A DNA stretch of 23,297 nucleotides, taken from positions 1 to 23,297 of the forward strand of contig JBBRTW010000049.1 of assembly GCA_038244055.1 (NCBI GenBank). Reading direction: 5' to 3'. This document shows positions 14,863 through 23,275 of the stretch, in pieces (within the stretch, counting starts at the first letter, position 1; each line of letters starts with the position of its first letter). The DNA is from DASPKW01 sp038244055. Its GTDB lineage: Bacteria > Planctomycetota > Phycisphaerae > Tepidisphaerales > Tepidisphaeraceae. The translations under genes were made by a program, and so were the position numbers. A model generated the notes under the pieces. The model was not told where the DNA came from and made no database searches. It was given only the letters and a program-made list of their open reading frames with translations.

Positions 14863-16299
14863 ATGGGTGCGAACTTTTCGGTCGAACTGCTTGAGGGGCG
14901 GCAGTTGCTCGCGGGCGGAACGCTTGCCTTTGCTTTTCCACTGGGGACTGGCGGAATCGATCGAATCAATGCCCAGGTGACCGACTCGGCCGGAAATCTC
15001 TACCTGGCAGGCGTGGTCGGCGCAGGAACGGTCGACTTCAACCCGTCGCCCCGAAGAAGATTCAACGTCACGGCGGGGAAGTTCGCCACTCCGTTTATCG
15101 CCAAGTACACGGCCGATGGCGCGCTGGCCTGGGCGCGGCTCGTTTCCAATTCGGATCAGTACATTCAGGCCGAGGCGCTGGGGATCGACCGGCGAACAGG
15201 GGACCTTCTGGTGGGGGGCGAATTTTCGGGCACCGTCACCTTCGCACCCGGCATGAGCTTCCGCGAGTACCCGGGCGAGACCCACGGCTACTGGGCTCGC
15301 ATCAATCCCAGGACCGGCGCGTTCACGGCCGTCACCCGCGCCCTGGTTGACGAGGTGTGCAACGTGAGCCAGATTGATTCCGACGCGGCCGGTAATGTTT
15401 ACCTCGCGGGCTCGCGCGGCCAGTACAACATGGACTCCCATGAGGTGATGCACCCCTTCATGTCCGCGATTGTCGTCAAGTTCAACGCGCGCGGACGCTT
15501 CCAGTGGGAGGTGCCATTCGCGCCGCACGACGCCACAGGCCAGAAGCCCTACGAGCAGACTCTCGACCCGATCAAGGCCATGGCCATCACCTCCGCCGGG
15601 CAGGTCTACATCGCCGGCCAGATCAACACGACGAACACCACCAACCTGGGCTTTTCCGGCCCCGGCGCTTACCTGGTCTCACTGAACACCGCCGGTGCAA
15701 AACTCTTCGCCGGTGTGATTCAGGGGTCCGGCAGTGAGACGATCAATGATCTGGCGGTCGATGCCGCCGGAAACGTGCTGGTGGCCGGGACGTTCTCCGG
15801 CGCTGCTGATTTCGACATGGCCGGCGGGGACACGAACTTGATCCTCTCGGCCGGGAGCCAGAGCGATGGATTCCTGGCCAAATACAGCCCGGCAGGCCAG
15901 TTCGCGTTCATCAGGCAGATCGGGGCCGATGGCGATGCGGGCGAAGGCGATGCGGCGACGAGCGTGGCGGTGGATGCCGAAGGGTATGTATACGTCGGGG
16001 GATCGACCTGGGGCACCACCTACTTCAATCCCGGAGTCGGCACATTCCGCTTCAAGTCCGGCAACAATCGCGATGGGTTCGTGGCCAAGTACAAGGCGCG
16101 AGGAACATTCCTGACGGCCTGGCTGCTGGGCGGGCCGGCGAGCGATGAAGTTGCGTTTCTATCGGCCGGTCCTGGAGCGGCGGGGCCGGTATTCGCTTCG
16201 GGCGAGCTGCACGGTGTGCTCGATGCCGACCCGGGGCGGCGCGTGTTCGATCTCACGCCGGTGTCGGACCCGGATATTTTTGTGGTGAAGTTGCTTTGA
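14863..16299 (+). CDS. LEPR-XLL beta-propeller protein 1 (SBBP-like repeats)
   Basis: A 478-aa predicted surface protein. It lacks a classical signal peptide. Instead it begins MGANFSVELLEGRQLLAG, a variant of the planctomycete LEPR-XLL motif found at the start of many large exported proteins. The rest is about seven beta-propeller repeats of the SBBP/NHL kind, each with a pattern like 'D..GN.Y.AG.F.G..dFnPg....d.F.aKY...G...W'. Clear copies are DSAGNLYLAGVV, DAAGNVYLAGSR, DAAGNVLVAGTF and DAEGYVYVGGST. ATG 14863 is chosen because GAGGAA is 7 nt upstream and it puts the LExRxLL motif at residues 10-16; the longer open frame upstream overlaps the divergent protease gene. It is a paralogue of the protein at 20275. 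Its ligand is unknown. Confidence 0.88.
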   Translation: MGANFSVELLEGRQLLAGGTLAFAFPLGTGGIDRINAQVTDSAGNLYLAGVVGAGTVDFNPSPRRRFNVTAGKFATPFIAKYTADGALAWARLVSNSDQYIQAEALGIDRRTGDLLVGGEFSGTVTFAPGMSFREYPGETHGYWARINPRTGAFTAVTRALVDEVCNVSQIDSDAAGNVYLAGSRGQYNMDSHEVMHPFMSAIVVKFNARGRFQWEVPFAPHDATGQKPYEQTLDPIKAMAITSAGQVYIAGQINTTNTTNLGFSGPGAYLVSLNTAGAKLFAGVIQGSGSETINDLAVDAAGNVLVAGTFSGAADFDMAGGDTNLILSAGSQSDGFLAKYSPAGQFAFIRQIGADGDAGEGDAATSVAVDAEGYVYVGGSTWGTTYFNPGVGTFRFKSGNNRDGFVAKYKARGTFLTAWLLGGPASDEVAFLSAGPGAAGPVFASGELHGVLDADPGRRVFDLTPVSDPDIFVVKLL

Positions 16300-16436
16300 C
16301 TGGGTGGTCTGCCCCGCCGCGCAGATCGTGGCGGTGAACGCGCGAGTCGATTCATCGCGCGAGAGTCGGCCGGCGGAATGGGAGATGGTTAAATCGGGGC
16401 AAGGGGCGGCCAATCAACCCGATCGGAAGGTGTGCG

Positions 16437-16766
16437 ATGACTGCCATGTGTCCGGAACTTTTGACGGTCTTGACCGTGATGCTGCTCACCGGCTCGATGC
16501 TGCATGCGCAGGGTGAAGCTGGACCGGCCGTCGCCGGTCAAATCGCTGTGCTTAAGGATGCCAGCGCGGACACGCTCGCGAAAATGAAGGCATGCACGGC
16601 CGCTGGGGGAACTGAAGGGCGGGGCCAGGGCGGCGGTACCGGCGCTGATCGAATGCCTGCAAGGGAAAGATGCGGCAGTGCGCACCGAAGCGGCGGCGGC
16701 GCTGCGCAGCATCGGGTCCGATGCGAGGGAGGCGGTGCCGGCGCTGATCGCTGCGACGCGCGATGA
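16437..16766 (+). pseudogene. 5' part of a frameshifted exported HEAT-repeat gene
   Basis: This frame supplies the start of the gene continued at 16678-18447. ATG 16437 has GGAAGG upstream and encodes a signal peptide (CPELLTVLTVMLLTGSMLHAQ) and the first helix LKDASADTLAKMKA. After that the frame turns into low-complexity Gly/Arg sequence. The +1 frame takes over with HEAT-type sequence, GELKGGARAAVPALIECL, open from 16588. Removing one G from the GGGGG run at 16605-16609 restores one continuous 669-aa protein. So about 16437-16609 is genuine coding and 16610-16766 in this frame is not. It may be a real mutation, a phase-variable tract or an assembly error. Confidence 0.7.
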
Positions 16767-18447
16767 GAACCGCAGCGCGCGCGGTCTGGCCGCCAGCGCG
16801 CTGGCGAGCATCGGCGTCGATCAACCGGCCGTCATGTCGGCGCTGGAAAAGATGCTGGAGGATGAGGATGCCCATCCGCGGGCGATGGCGGTCTATGCGA
16901 TCGCACAATTGCGCCCCGATGGCCGGTTCGATGAGAGGACCATGAAGAAGTTGACGGCGATGGCGGCCTCGGATCCCGATACGAACACGAAACTGGCCGC
17001 TTCGACCGTGCTGGGCTCGATGGGAAAGGTGCGCGAGGTGCAGGCGGGGACAAATGCGCCTGAACTTGCGGGCGGCGCTGCTCCGGGATCATGGGCGGGT
17101 ATCTATCGCGACAATAAGGTGACGCTCGAATTAAAGGAGGCGCCAGGCGGCATCTACGAAGGAGCGGTTTCACTGGGCGATCAGAAATTCCCGCTGAGTG
17201 GACAGGTGAAAGGGAATCAACTGGCGGGGACGTTCCAGAGCGGCAATGACCGCTTTGAATTCACGGCAGCGCTGGATGGAATGGCGCTGACCTTTTCCAC
17301 GGGCGGCACGGCCTATGCATTGAAGAAGCCGGCGGCCAACCCATTCGCCGCACCCGCCGCAAATCCGCTTGCGGCCCCGCCGGTCAATCCGCTGAAGCGG
17401 CCGGAAACGAATACGGGCACGGCAGCGCCGCATCCTTTGGAGAACCGGGCCGCGGCCGCGCCGGCCGTTCAATTGGCGCAGTATTCGCTTCCCGATCCGC
17501 ACCTGGGATGCACCGCCTGGACCTTCGTCGCGCCGGCCGACTGGAAAAAGGAGGGTGGGGTGATCTGGACCGGGCGATATAGCCCGATGTACTCCTCGGC
17601 GCTCAGCGTCCGCAATGGCGATGGATCGCAGGAGTTCACGCTTTTCCCGACCTTCCTGTTCGCACAAACCGACCAGCCGATCCTGGCCAATGGCGCGGAA
17701 CTGGCACCGGTGATGGATGCGGCCACCTGCATCCGCCAGGTGATCCTTCAGCGCTGCCGGCGCGGGGTGACGGATCTGCGGGTGGTGGCGGAAGAAGCGC
17801 TTCCCAAACTCGCGGAAGAAACGGCCAATCGGGCGCAGGCGGCGGGCTTTGCGAATCTCAAAGTCGATTCGGCCCGCGTGCGCGTCGAATATAAATCCGA
17901 TGGCCGGGAGATGGAGGAGATGATCTACTGCACCGTGGCATCGGCACAGGGGATGGGCGTCTGGCACTGGGGAACCGATCGCGCCTTCTCCTGCCGGGCC
18001 GAGAAAGGAAAGCTGAAAGAAGCGATGCCTCTTCTGGGGATCATCGGCCGCTCGCTGCGCGAGAGCCCGCAATGGGTTGGTGCCCGGCGTCAGGAGATGT
18101 CGCGGATCGTCGCGGCCGCCACGCGCCCGCCCCAGGTCAGCAGCGGGCGCGGGCCGAGCATCCTGGATGTGAGCAAGAGCATGGCGCGGGATCAGGATAA
18201 GTTCCTGCGCGATACCGATGCCTCCATCGCGGCGCGGGACCGGGTGGGCGATTTGGCCGGCCGATTCGGGCGAAACACGCAGGACATGGTCAACCCGACC
18301 ACCGGCGAGCGGCTGGAGGTCAACTCCGGCTATCTCCGCTACTACCAGGATTACTACGGGCAGATCCACGCCAGCAATGATGTGATCGGGGACATCTACA
18401 CCACTTACGGCATCAAGGGGGAGGAGTTGAAGAATGCGCCGCGATGA
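16678..18447 (+). CDS. HEAT-repeat multidomain protein, main body after a frameshift
   Basis: A 589-aa frame counted from GTG 16678, but its coding really extends up to about 16605. It is probably the continuation of the gene starting at 16437. Order: HEAT repeats (about 1-117: VRTEAAAALRSIG, RSARGLAASALASIG, HPRAMAVYAIAQL); a small beta domain (about 135-217, starting GSWAGIYRDN and ending TAYALKK); and a Pro/Ala linker with NPFAAP/NPLAAPP repeats (220-262). A C-terminal region of about 320 residues follows that I cannot assign; it begins CTAWTFVAPADWKKEGGVIW and ends with aromatic YLRYYQDYYGQ. Together with the upstream signal peptide this would be an exported scaffold-like protein. Without the upstream part it lacks any export signal. 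Start and integrity are uncertain. Confidence 0.75.
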   Translation: MRTEAAAALRSIGSDAREAVPALIAATRDENRSARGLAASALASIGVDQPAVMSALEKMLEDEDAHPRAMAVYAIAQLRPDGRFDERTMKKLTAMAASDPDTNTKLAASTVLGSMGKVREVQAGTNAPELAGGAAPGSWAGIYRDNKVTLELKEAPGGIYEGAVSLGDQKFPLSGQVKGNQLAGTFQSGNDRFEFTAALDGMALTFSTGGTAYALKKPAANPFAAPAANPLAAPPVNPLKRPETNTGTAAPHPLENRAAAAPAVQLAQYSLPDPHLGCTAWTFVAPADWKKEGGVIWTGRYSPMYSSALSVRNGDGSQEFTLFPTFLFAQTDQPILANGAELAPVMDAATCIRQVILQRCRRGVTDLRVVAEEALPKLAEETANRAQAAGFANLKVDSARVRVEYKSDGREMEEMIYCTVASAQGMGVWHWGTDRAFSCRAEKGKLKEAMPLLGIIGRSLRESPQWVGARRQEMSRIVAAATRPPQVSSGRGPSILDVSKSMARDQDKFLRDTDASIAARDRVGDLAGRFGRNTQDMVNPTTGERLEVNSGYLRYYQDYYGQIHASNDVIGDIYTTYGIKGEELKNAPR

Positions 18448-18485
18448 AGCGATGAGGCTGGAATCCCCGACCGGCGTCAAATCGC

Positions 18486-18719
18486 ATGCAGGAGTCACTA
18501 TTCCAGCCTCTCTATCTCGCAATCCCGGGAAAGTCCGCATTGATCCCCTGGAACGAATTGGCGACGATTGGTTTTGCCACGCTCTACTGGCGGAAGGCAC
18601 CCATGCCGGGCATCGGCCATCCGACCATCGCGACCATCACCGTACCCCTAACGGCATTCGAGCAAATCCAGCGACTGCTGCCGGCAGCGATGACCGCGGC
18701 CCGGCTGACTCCGGAGTAG
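18486..18719 (+). pseudogene. Probable C-terminal remnant of a small planctomycete membrane-protein family
   Basis: A 77-codon frame without a ribosome site. Its sequence LFQPLYLAIPGKSALIPWNE resembles the C-terminal half of a widespread unnamed planctomycete family, which I recall as ending with a 'LYLA...PPLFIPW.EI' block after an N-terminal membrane helix. The remainder (LYWRKAP..., ITVPLTAFEQIQRLLP) fits that outline. The N-terminal half is missing: a stop codon at 18453 closes the frame just upstream. Either it is a decayed copy or the match is fortuitous. Confidence 0.4.
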
Positions 18720-18960
18720 ATGGCGTTGGTGGTTTACGCGCCCGCCCATAGTTGCCGATGCCATCGTTTGGCAACTGCACCGACGCTCCCGCCTTTGCAC
18801 CACGACGGTGCGATTCGGAAATTCGTTACGGCGTTCGTCGCGCGCGATGGATAAACTTACTAAAGCGGGGCACGAACGGGTGTTTAGTTCTCCTATCTGG
18901 AGCCGTTCAGATGAACCCGCGGTGCAGTGCGCCCGGTTACACATCCATTATCGGTGAATC
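18720..18960. other. Non-coding spacer before the WG-repeat gene
   Basis: With the remnant at 18486-18719 this makes a stretch of about 510 nt (18448-18960) without an intact gene. The only structure I see is a 7-bp perfect inverted repeat (AGTTGCC 18750-18756 and GGCAACT 18770-18776) with no T tract. No clear promoter was found. Confidence 0.5.
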
Positions 18961-20223
18961 ATGCGATGTCATCTCAACACTATCGTAATTGGATTTGCGG
19001 TCCTGCTTTCATCGCTCAGCCCCCTCACGGGATCGCACGGCGCAGCGCCCAACGCCCCTGACGAGCAACCGCTCGTCTTCCCCTACACGGTGACCGCCGG
19101 CGAGAAGCAGGGGCTCATGGACCGCTCTGGGAAGGTGATCCTCGCGCCCAGCTATCTCATTGGCCAATACTCCGAAGGGTTGTACGTCATCGAACTGGAC
19201 GGAAAAGTCGGCTATATGAATGCCGCGGGTAAAGTGGTGATTGAGCCGCAGTACCGCGATGCTGTCCCGTTTCACGAAGGGCTGGCCCGCGTGTCGCTCG
19301 GTCTTGAGTACCATCACGCGTACATCGATAAATCCAACCAGATTATCATCCCCAACATGCGCACGAGCGCCGATTTTATTGATGGGCGGGTGCAGGTCTA
19401 CGTGAATGACAAAGGGTACGGCTACATGGATCGCACGGGAAAGATGGTCATCGAGCCGAAGTGGGACCGCGCGGAAGCGTTTGCGCATGGGGTGGCTTGT
19501 GTGCGGGACAACAGCGGCAAGTGGGGCTACATCGACCGTGATGGCAAGATCGTCATCGCGCCGCAGTTCTCGAACGCCGCGGCTTTCAATGAATCGGGTT
19601 ACGCCAGGATCGAGATCGACTCGATACCGCATCTGATCGACCGGACGGGAAAGGTTCATCCCGAATTCGACTACAGCGGAATGGATTTTCAGGACGGGTT
19701 GATCGCGGTGGACAGGCCCGACACCGGGCGCGCGTACCTGGACAATACCGGGAAAGTGGTGATCCCGCCGTTCCAAAGCGAGGGAATCTATGGCCAGCTC
19801 TCAGTGGATTTTCACGACGGCCGCGCCCCCATCCGGAAGGACAACAAAGTGGGTTTTATCGACCGAACCGGCAAGGTCGTGATCGAGCCGAAGTACACGG
19901 ACGCTTTCGACTTCAGCGAAGGCAAGGCGATTGTCCGCATGGCGGAGTCGTATAGCGTCATCGACACCGATGGGAAGGTACTCGGCACGATGACGCCTAC
20001 GCCGAATGTTCAGACATTTCGCCCCTTCAAAGGCGGATTGGCGGTTTTCCAGGTGGACACCTTGAAGGATGGGCCGCTCGGGCTGATGGATGGCACCGGC
20101 CGGATCGTGCTACCGCCCACCTGCTCCACGATTGTCCAGTTGGAGGGCGGAATCTCCTATGTCTATTCGCCGACCTTCACCGGATACCTGGACAAAGACA
20201 TGAAAGTGATCTGGAAGAAATAG
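18961..20223 (+). CDS. Exported WG-repeat protein
   Basis: A 420-aa protein with a signal peptide (MRCHLNTIVIGFAVLLSSLS, cleavage likely near GSHGAA) followed by about ten WG/KWG-type repeats of roughly 35 residues. The core is 'GYID.tGKvVI.P.f..a..F.eGlA.V'. Good copies are GYMNAAGKVVIEPQY, GYMDRTGKMVIEPKW, GYIDRDGKIVIAPQF and GFIDRTGKVVIEPKY. WG repeats form beta-rich solenoids or propellers of unknown binding target in many bacteria. ATG 18961 gives a proper signal peptide, though the ribosome site is poor. It stands between the broken HEAT gene and LEPR-XLL propeller 2, 51 nt before the latter, so those two could be co-transcribed. It is predicted to be periplasmic or outside the cell. 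Confidence 0.93.
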   Translation: MRCHLNTIVIGFAVLLSSLSPLTGSHGAAPNAPDEQPLVFPYTVTAGEKQGLMDRSGKVILAPSYLIGQYSEGLYVIELDGKVGYMNAAGKVVIEPQYRDAVPFHEGLARVSLGLEYHHAYIDKSNQIIIPNMRTSADFIDGRVQVYVNDKGYGYMDRTGKMVIEPKWDRAEAFAHGVACVRDNSGKWGYIDRDGKIVIAPQFSNAAAFNESGYARIEIDSIPHLIDRTGKVHPEFDYSGMDFQDGLIAVDRPDTGRAYLDNTGKVVIPPFQSEGIYGQLSVDFHDGRAPIRKDNKVGFIDRTGKVVIEPKYTDAFDFSEGKAIVRMAESYSVIDTDGKVLGTMTPTPNVQTFRPFKGGLAVFQVDTLKDGPLGLMDGTGRIVLPPTCSTIVQLEGGISYVYSPTFTGYLDKDMKVIWKK

Positions 20224-20274
20224 ACCCAACCACGGCGTCGATACGATTGTCAACTACGAAACTTGAGGGTAGTC

Positions 20275-21666
20275 ATGGCCAGAAATCATTCGCTGCTGCT
20301 TCAGGTGCTTGAGTCGCGATTAATGCTCTCCGCCTCACCCGCTTTCCTCCGGGCGATCGGCTCGGTCGTGGCGGATCAGGCCACGGCCGTTGTCGCACAG
20401 GCCGATGGAAATATGATTGTCGGGGGGAACTTCCGCAAAACCATCGCGCTGGGCACGCGACGCGCGCCGTTTTCATTGTCGAGCGCCGGGTCGACCGACG
20501 GCTTCGTGGCCAGCTACTCACCGGCCGGGCGGCTGAACTGGGCATTCTCAGTTGGCGGGGCGGGCGCGGATTCCGTATCGGGCCTGGCCGTTTTGCCCGA
20601 TGGCACCTTCTGCGTTTCCGGCTCTTTTGAGGGATGGGCCGACTTCGCGCCGGGAGCCGCGGTGCAGCGATTCAAGAGCGCGGGGCGGGCCGATGCCTTC
20701 GTCGCGCGTTACTCGGCCACCGGCCAGTTCGCCTGGGCCGCTCCGCTGGGGGGTGCCGGCACCGATGTGGCGTCCGGCGTCGCATTCGATCCCGATGGCA
20801 ATGTGCTTACCGTCGGTTCATTTATTGGGCACGCCGATTTCGATCCCGGCCGCGGGGTTTCATCGCTGGATGCGATCTCCAATCGCATTTTCGTCTCCAA
20901 GCTTTCAGCGGAGGGGCGCTTCATCTGGGCTCGCAGCCCGGGCGTAGAGTCCCACCTTGGCAATGATGAGGGCCGGGCCATCGGCGCAGATCGCGATGGC
21001 AATGTCATCGTCGCCGGCGCCACCACGACCGATCGGACGATGAAGGACTTCAAAGTCGATGAGCTCCACAACGCCATTGTCGCCAAGCTCTCGCCGGCGG
21101 GTTCCACGCTCTGGGAGCAGACATTCCTCGGCGGCGGCGATGACATCGCGACCGCCCTCGCGATCGATGGAAGCGGCAGCGCGTATGTCACTGGAATTCT
21201 CCGCGGCACTCTTAACGCGCGCCTCGATACCATTCTCCGATCCGAAGGGGGAACCGATTCCTTCGTGATGAAGCTGGCATCTGGTGGCCAGGTGGCATGG
21301 GCCGCCCAGTTCGGCGGCGCGGGCAACGAGCGCGGCCAATCCATCTCGCTTGATATTTATGGGCAGGTGCTCTGCGCGGGCTCATTCGCGCGGACGGCCG
21401 ATTTCTGCCCGGGGCGTCGCCAGTTCACGCTTGCCAGCGCCGGCGATACCGATGCATATCTCACAAAGTTGAGCACGGACGGCAAATTCCTATCGGCGGA
21501 GCGGTTTGGCGGGCGCGGCGTTGATTCTGCCCTGGCCATCTTCGCGGCACCGACGCACACAATCCTCGCCGGCGTTTTCAGCCGCTCGGCGAGTTTCGAT
21601 CCCGCCACCGCAATCATCAGCAGCGCCGGCGACACCGATGGATTCGTGGCCGAGTTGTTCGCCTGA
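20275..21666 (+). CDS. LEPR-XLL beta-propeller protein 2 (SBBP-like repeats)
   Basis: A 463-aa predicted surface protein, paralogous to the one at 14863. The N-terminus MARNHSLLLQVLESRLMLSA carries the LExRxLLs motif at residues 12-19. About seven propeller repeats follow with 'D..GnvlvaGsF.g.adFdPG....s.G..D.Fv.k.s..G...Wa...GG.g.D'. Clear copies are DPDGNVLTVGSFIGHADFDPG, DRDGNVIVAGATT, DGSGSAYVTGILRG and DIYGQVLCAGSFARTADFCPG. The frame opens at TTG 20263, but ATG 20275 has GAGG 6 nt upstream and places the motif as in its paralogue. It lies 51 nt after the WG-repeat gene. The ligand and the export route are unknown. Confidence 0.9.
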   Translation: MARNHSLLLQVLESRLMLSASPAFLRAIGSVVADQATAVVAQADGNMIVGGNFRKTIALGTRRAPFSLSSAGSTDGFVASYSPAGRLNWAFSVGGAGADSVSGLAVLPDGTFCVSGSFEGWADFAPGAAVQRFKSAGRADAFVARYSATGQFAWAAPLGGAGTDVASGVAFDPDGNVLTVGSFIGHADFDPGRGVSSLDAISNRIFVSKLSAEGRFIWARSPGVESHLGNDEGRAIGADRDGNVIVAGATTTDRTMKDFKVDELHNAIVAKLSPAGSTLWEQTFLGGGDDIATALAIDGSGSAYVTGILRGTLNARLDTILRSEGGTDSFVMKLASGGQVAWAAQFGGAGNERGQSISLDIYGQVLCAGSFARTADFCPGRRQFTLASAGDTDAYLTKLSTDGKFLSAERFGGRGVDSALAIFAAPTHTILAGVFSRSASFDPATAIISSAGDTDGFVAELFA

Positions 21667-21828
21667 GAGTGGGTGAAGGCACCGAGCGATGGCATATGCG
21701 GATGCGCCAACCGGGCACGGTTGCATGGGCCATATTTTGGCCCGCCTTCGACTGCCGACGCGAACTCCTGCATCGTAAGGGCATCAAGAAGAGCAGTTGT
21801 CGCCCTTCTTCCGCCGGCCGACCGCCAC

Positions 21829-22857
21829 CTAATGCCAATGGCCGTCCCCGTCCTCTGACTTGGCCGCCCACCACGCCAGGCCCGCCGCGCCGGCGATTGC
21901 GGCAGCGCCCGCCAGGAGGGCATTGCGGTGCTTGGTGGCCCAGAGCTGGGGGCTGATCGTGTGGGCCTCGTTGTCGAACGGGCCGTGCGCGCCCTGATCG
22001 CCGGGGACGGGCTGCCAGAAGTTGTCGACGTGGTTGGGGTCGGCCGGCTGGGGGAGCATCGCACCCTCCCATGCGGCGTGGGCGAGGTATTTGTCGAGGA
22101 GCCCCGGGATGAACTTCTCGCCGACGATCGCCTCCACGGTCGGGTAGCCGAGGTAGAGCTGTCGCCGCTCGTTCTCCAGCACAAACAGGATCGCCTCAGC
22201 CGCCAGCTCGGGCTGGTAGATCGGGCCGGTCGGGCGGACTTTGTGGGGCATCTTGTTCTTCGTCCAGATGAACTGCGTCGTGTTGACGCCCGGCAGGTGA
22301 ACCATCGATACGCGGACGTTTATTTTGTCGTGGATCAATTCCGATCGGACGGATTCGACGAACCCCTCGATCCCGTGCTTGCTGGCGCAGTAGGCGGACT
22401 GGAGCGGGATCGAGCGATAGGCCAGGGCCGAGCCGACCGAGATGATCACGCCGCGGTCGCGCGGGATCATGCGCTTGAGCGCGGACTGGGTGCCGTAGAC
22501 CTGGCCGAGCAGCGTGACCTCGACGATGTGGCGGAACTCGTCCGGCGTCATGTTCATGAACGTCGAGTACATCGAGACCATCGCGTTATTGACCCACGAG
22601 TCGATCGGGCCGAGCTGCTCCTCGACCGCCTGCGCGGCGGCCTCGACCTGGTCGGGTTTGCTGACATCGGACGGCAGGACGAGGGCCTGCCCGCCGGCGG
22701 CCTCGACCTCGCGGGCGGCGGCGTTAAGGCCGTCAATGCCTCGCGCGAGCAGGCCAACCTTCGCGCCGCGCTCGCCGAGCATGCGGGCGACGCACCGGCC
22801 AACTCCGCCGGACGCCCCGGTGACAACGACGACTTGATCCTTCAACAGCTTGGGCAT
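21829..22857 (-). CDS. Short-chain dehydrogenase/reductase with C-terminal membrane segment
   Basis: A 342-aa SDR oxidoreductase. TGASGGVG (13-20) binds the NAD(P) cofactor and VNNA is at 89-92. The catalytic residues are Ser143 (SVGSALAY), Tyr156 and Lys160 (SAYCASKHG). A Thr (T115 in VTLLG) replaces the usual Asn of the tetrad. From memory this and the block SALAYRSIPLQSAYC are typical of the PRK07109-like SDR subfamily, as is the C-terminal extension with PVPGDQGAHGPFD (283-295). A hydrophobic segment (about 313-332) and a His-rich end suggest membrane attachment. The frame is open far upstream, but ATG 22857 has AAGGAG 8 nt before it. The substrate is unknown. It converges on propeller 2 with a 162-nt spacer. 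Confidence 0.94.
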   Translation of the reverse strand: MPKLLKDQVVVVTGASGGVGRCVARMLGERGAKVGLLARGIDGLNAAAREVEAAGGQALVLPSDVSKPDQVEAAAQAVEEQLGPIDSWVNNAMVSMYSTFMNMTPDEFRHIVEVTLLGQVYGTQSALKRMIPRDRGVIISVGSALAYRSIPLQSAYCASKHGIEGFVESVRSELIHDKINVRVSMVHLPGVNTTQFIWTKNKMPHKVRPTGPIYQPELAAEAILFVLENERRQLYLGYPTVEAIVGEKFIPGLLDKYLAHAAWEGAMLPQPADPNHVDNFWQPVPGDQGAHGPFDNEAHTISPQLWATKHRNALLAGAAAIAGAAGLAWWAAKSEDGDGHWH

Positions 22858-23275
22858 CGGGAAATCTCCTTGGGTAACCGCCCGGGGAGCGCAGCAATCG
22901 CCGCGCCCGGCAGGGCAGGTCGAAGTAAAGGCGCAGTAAAAGGCAAACAAAGACCGGGGACAGCGAGGTCTGGCTGGGCGAAGGTGCGTAGGGGCGCGGC
23001 GGTGGGGCGTTCCTGCAGGGGCACTTCTGGCGAGGCGTTTGCAGTATCGAAGAATATGAACATTGAATCCCCCGAAGCTGCAGGCTCGGCCGCCCATGCC
23101 AGCGCACGAGATACGACAGCCCGCCACTTTATTTTCTGTACAGGCGTTGAGAACAGTTAGGATCGGCGCATGAACAACTGTCAGAAGATTCTTGGTGATG
23201 GGGTGACACTGATGATGCCGATAATCTGTCGGGCTGCGCGACGGAGGTTGTGCGGCGATCACCAGGAGGCCAAGG
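22858..23275. other. Divergent intergenic region
   Basis: A 418-nt spacer between the SDR gene and the plus-strand gene starting at 23276, so it should hold promoters for both. I see no consensus -35/-10 pair, no strong hairpin terminator and no credible small gene. The long open frame on the minus strand here is an upstream extension of the SDR frame without coding support. Confidence 0.5.

Noticed and set aside
17170..18600. Long minus-strand open frame opposite the HEAT multidomain gene (476 codons)
   Set aside because: Arg/His/Pro-rich composition typical of antisense frames in high-GC genes; no recognisable domain.
18750..18776. 7-bp inverted repeat as a terminator
   Set aside because: A 13-nt loop, modest stem and no T tract; too weak to call.
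23137..23190. ACAGTT...AACTGT inverted repeat as an operator
   Set aside because: Only 6 bp match, a level expected by chance in this length of sequence.
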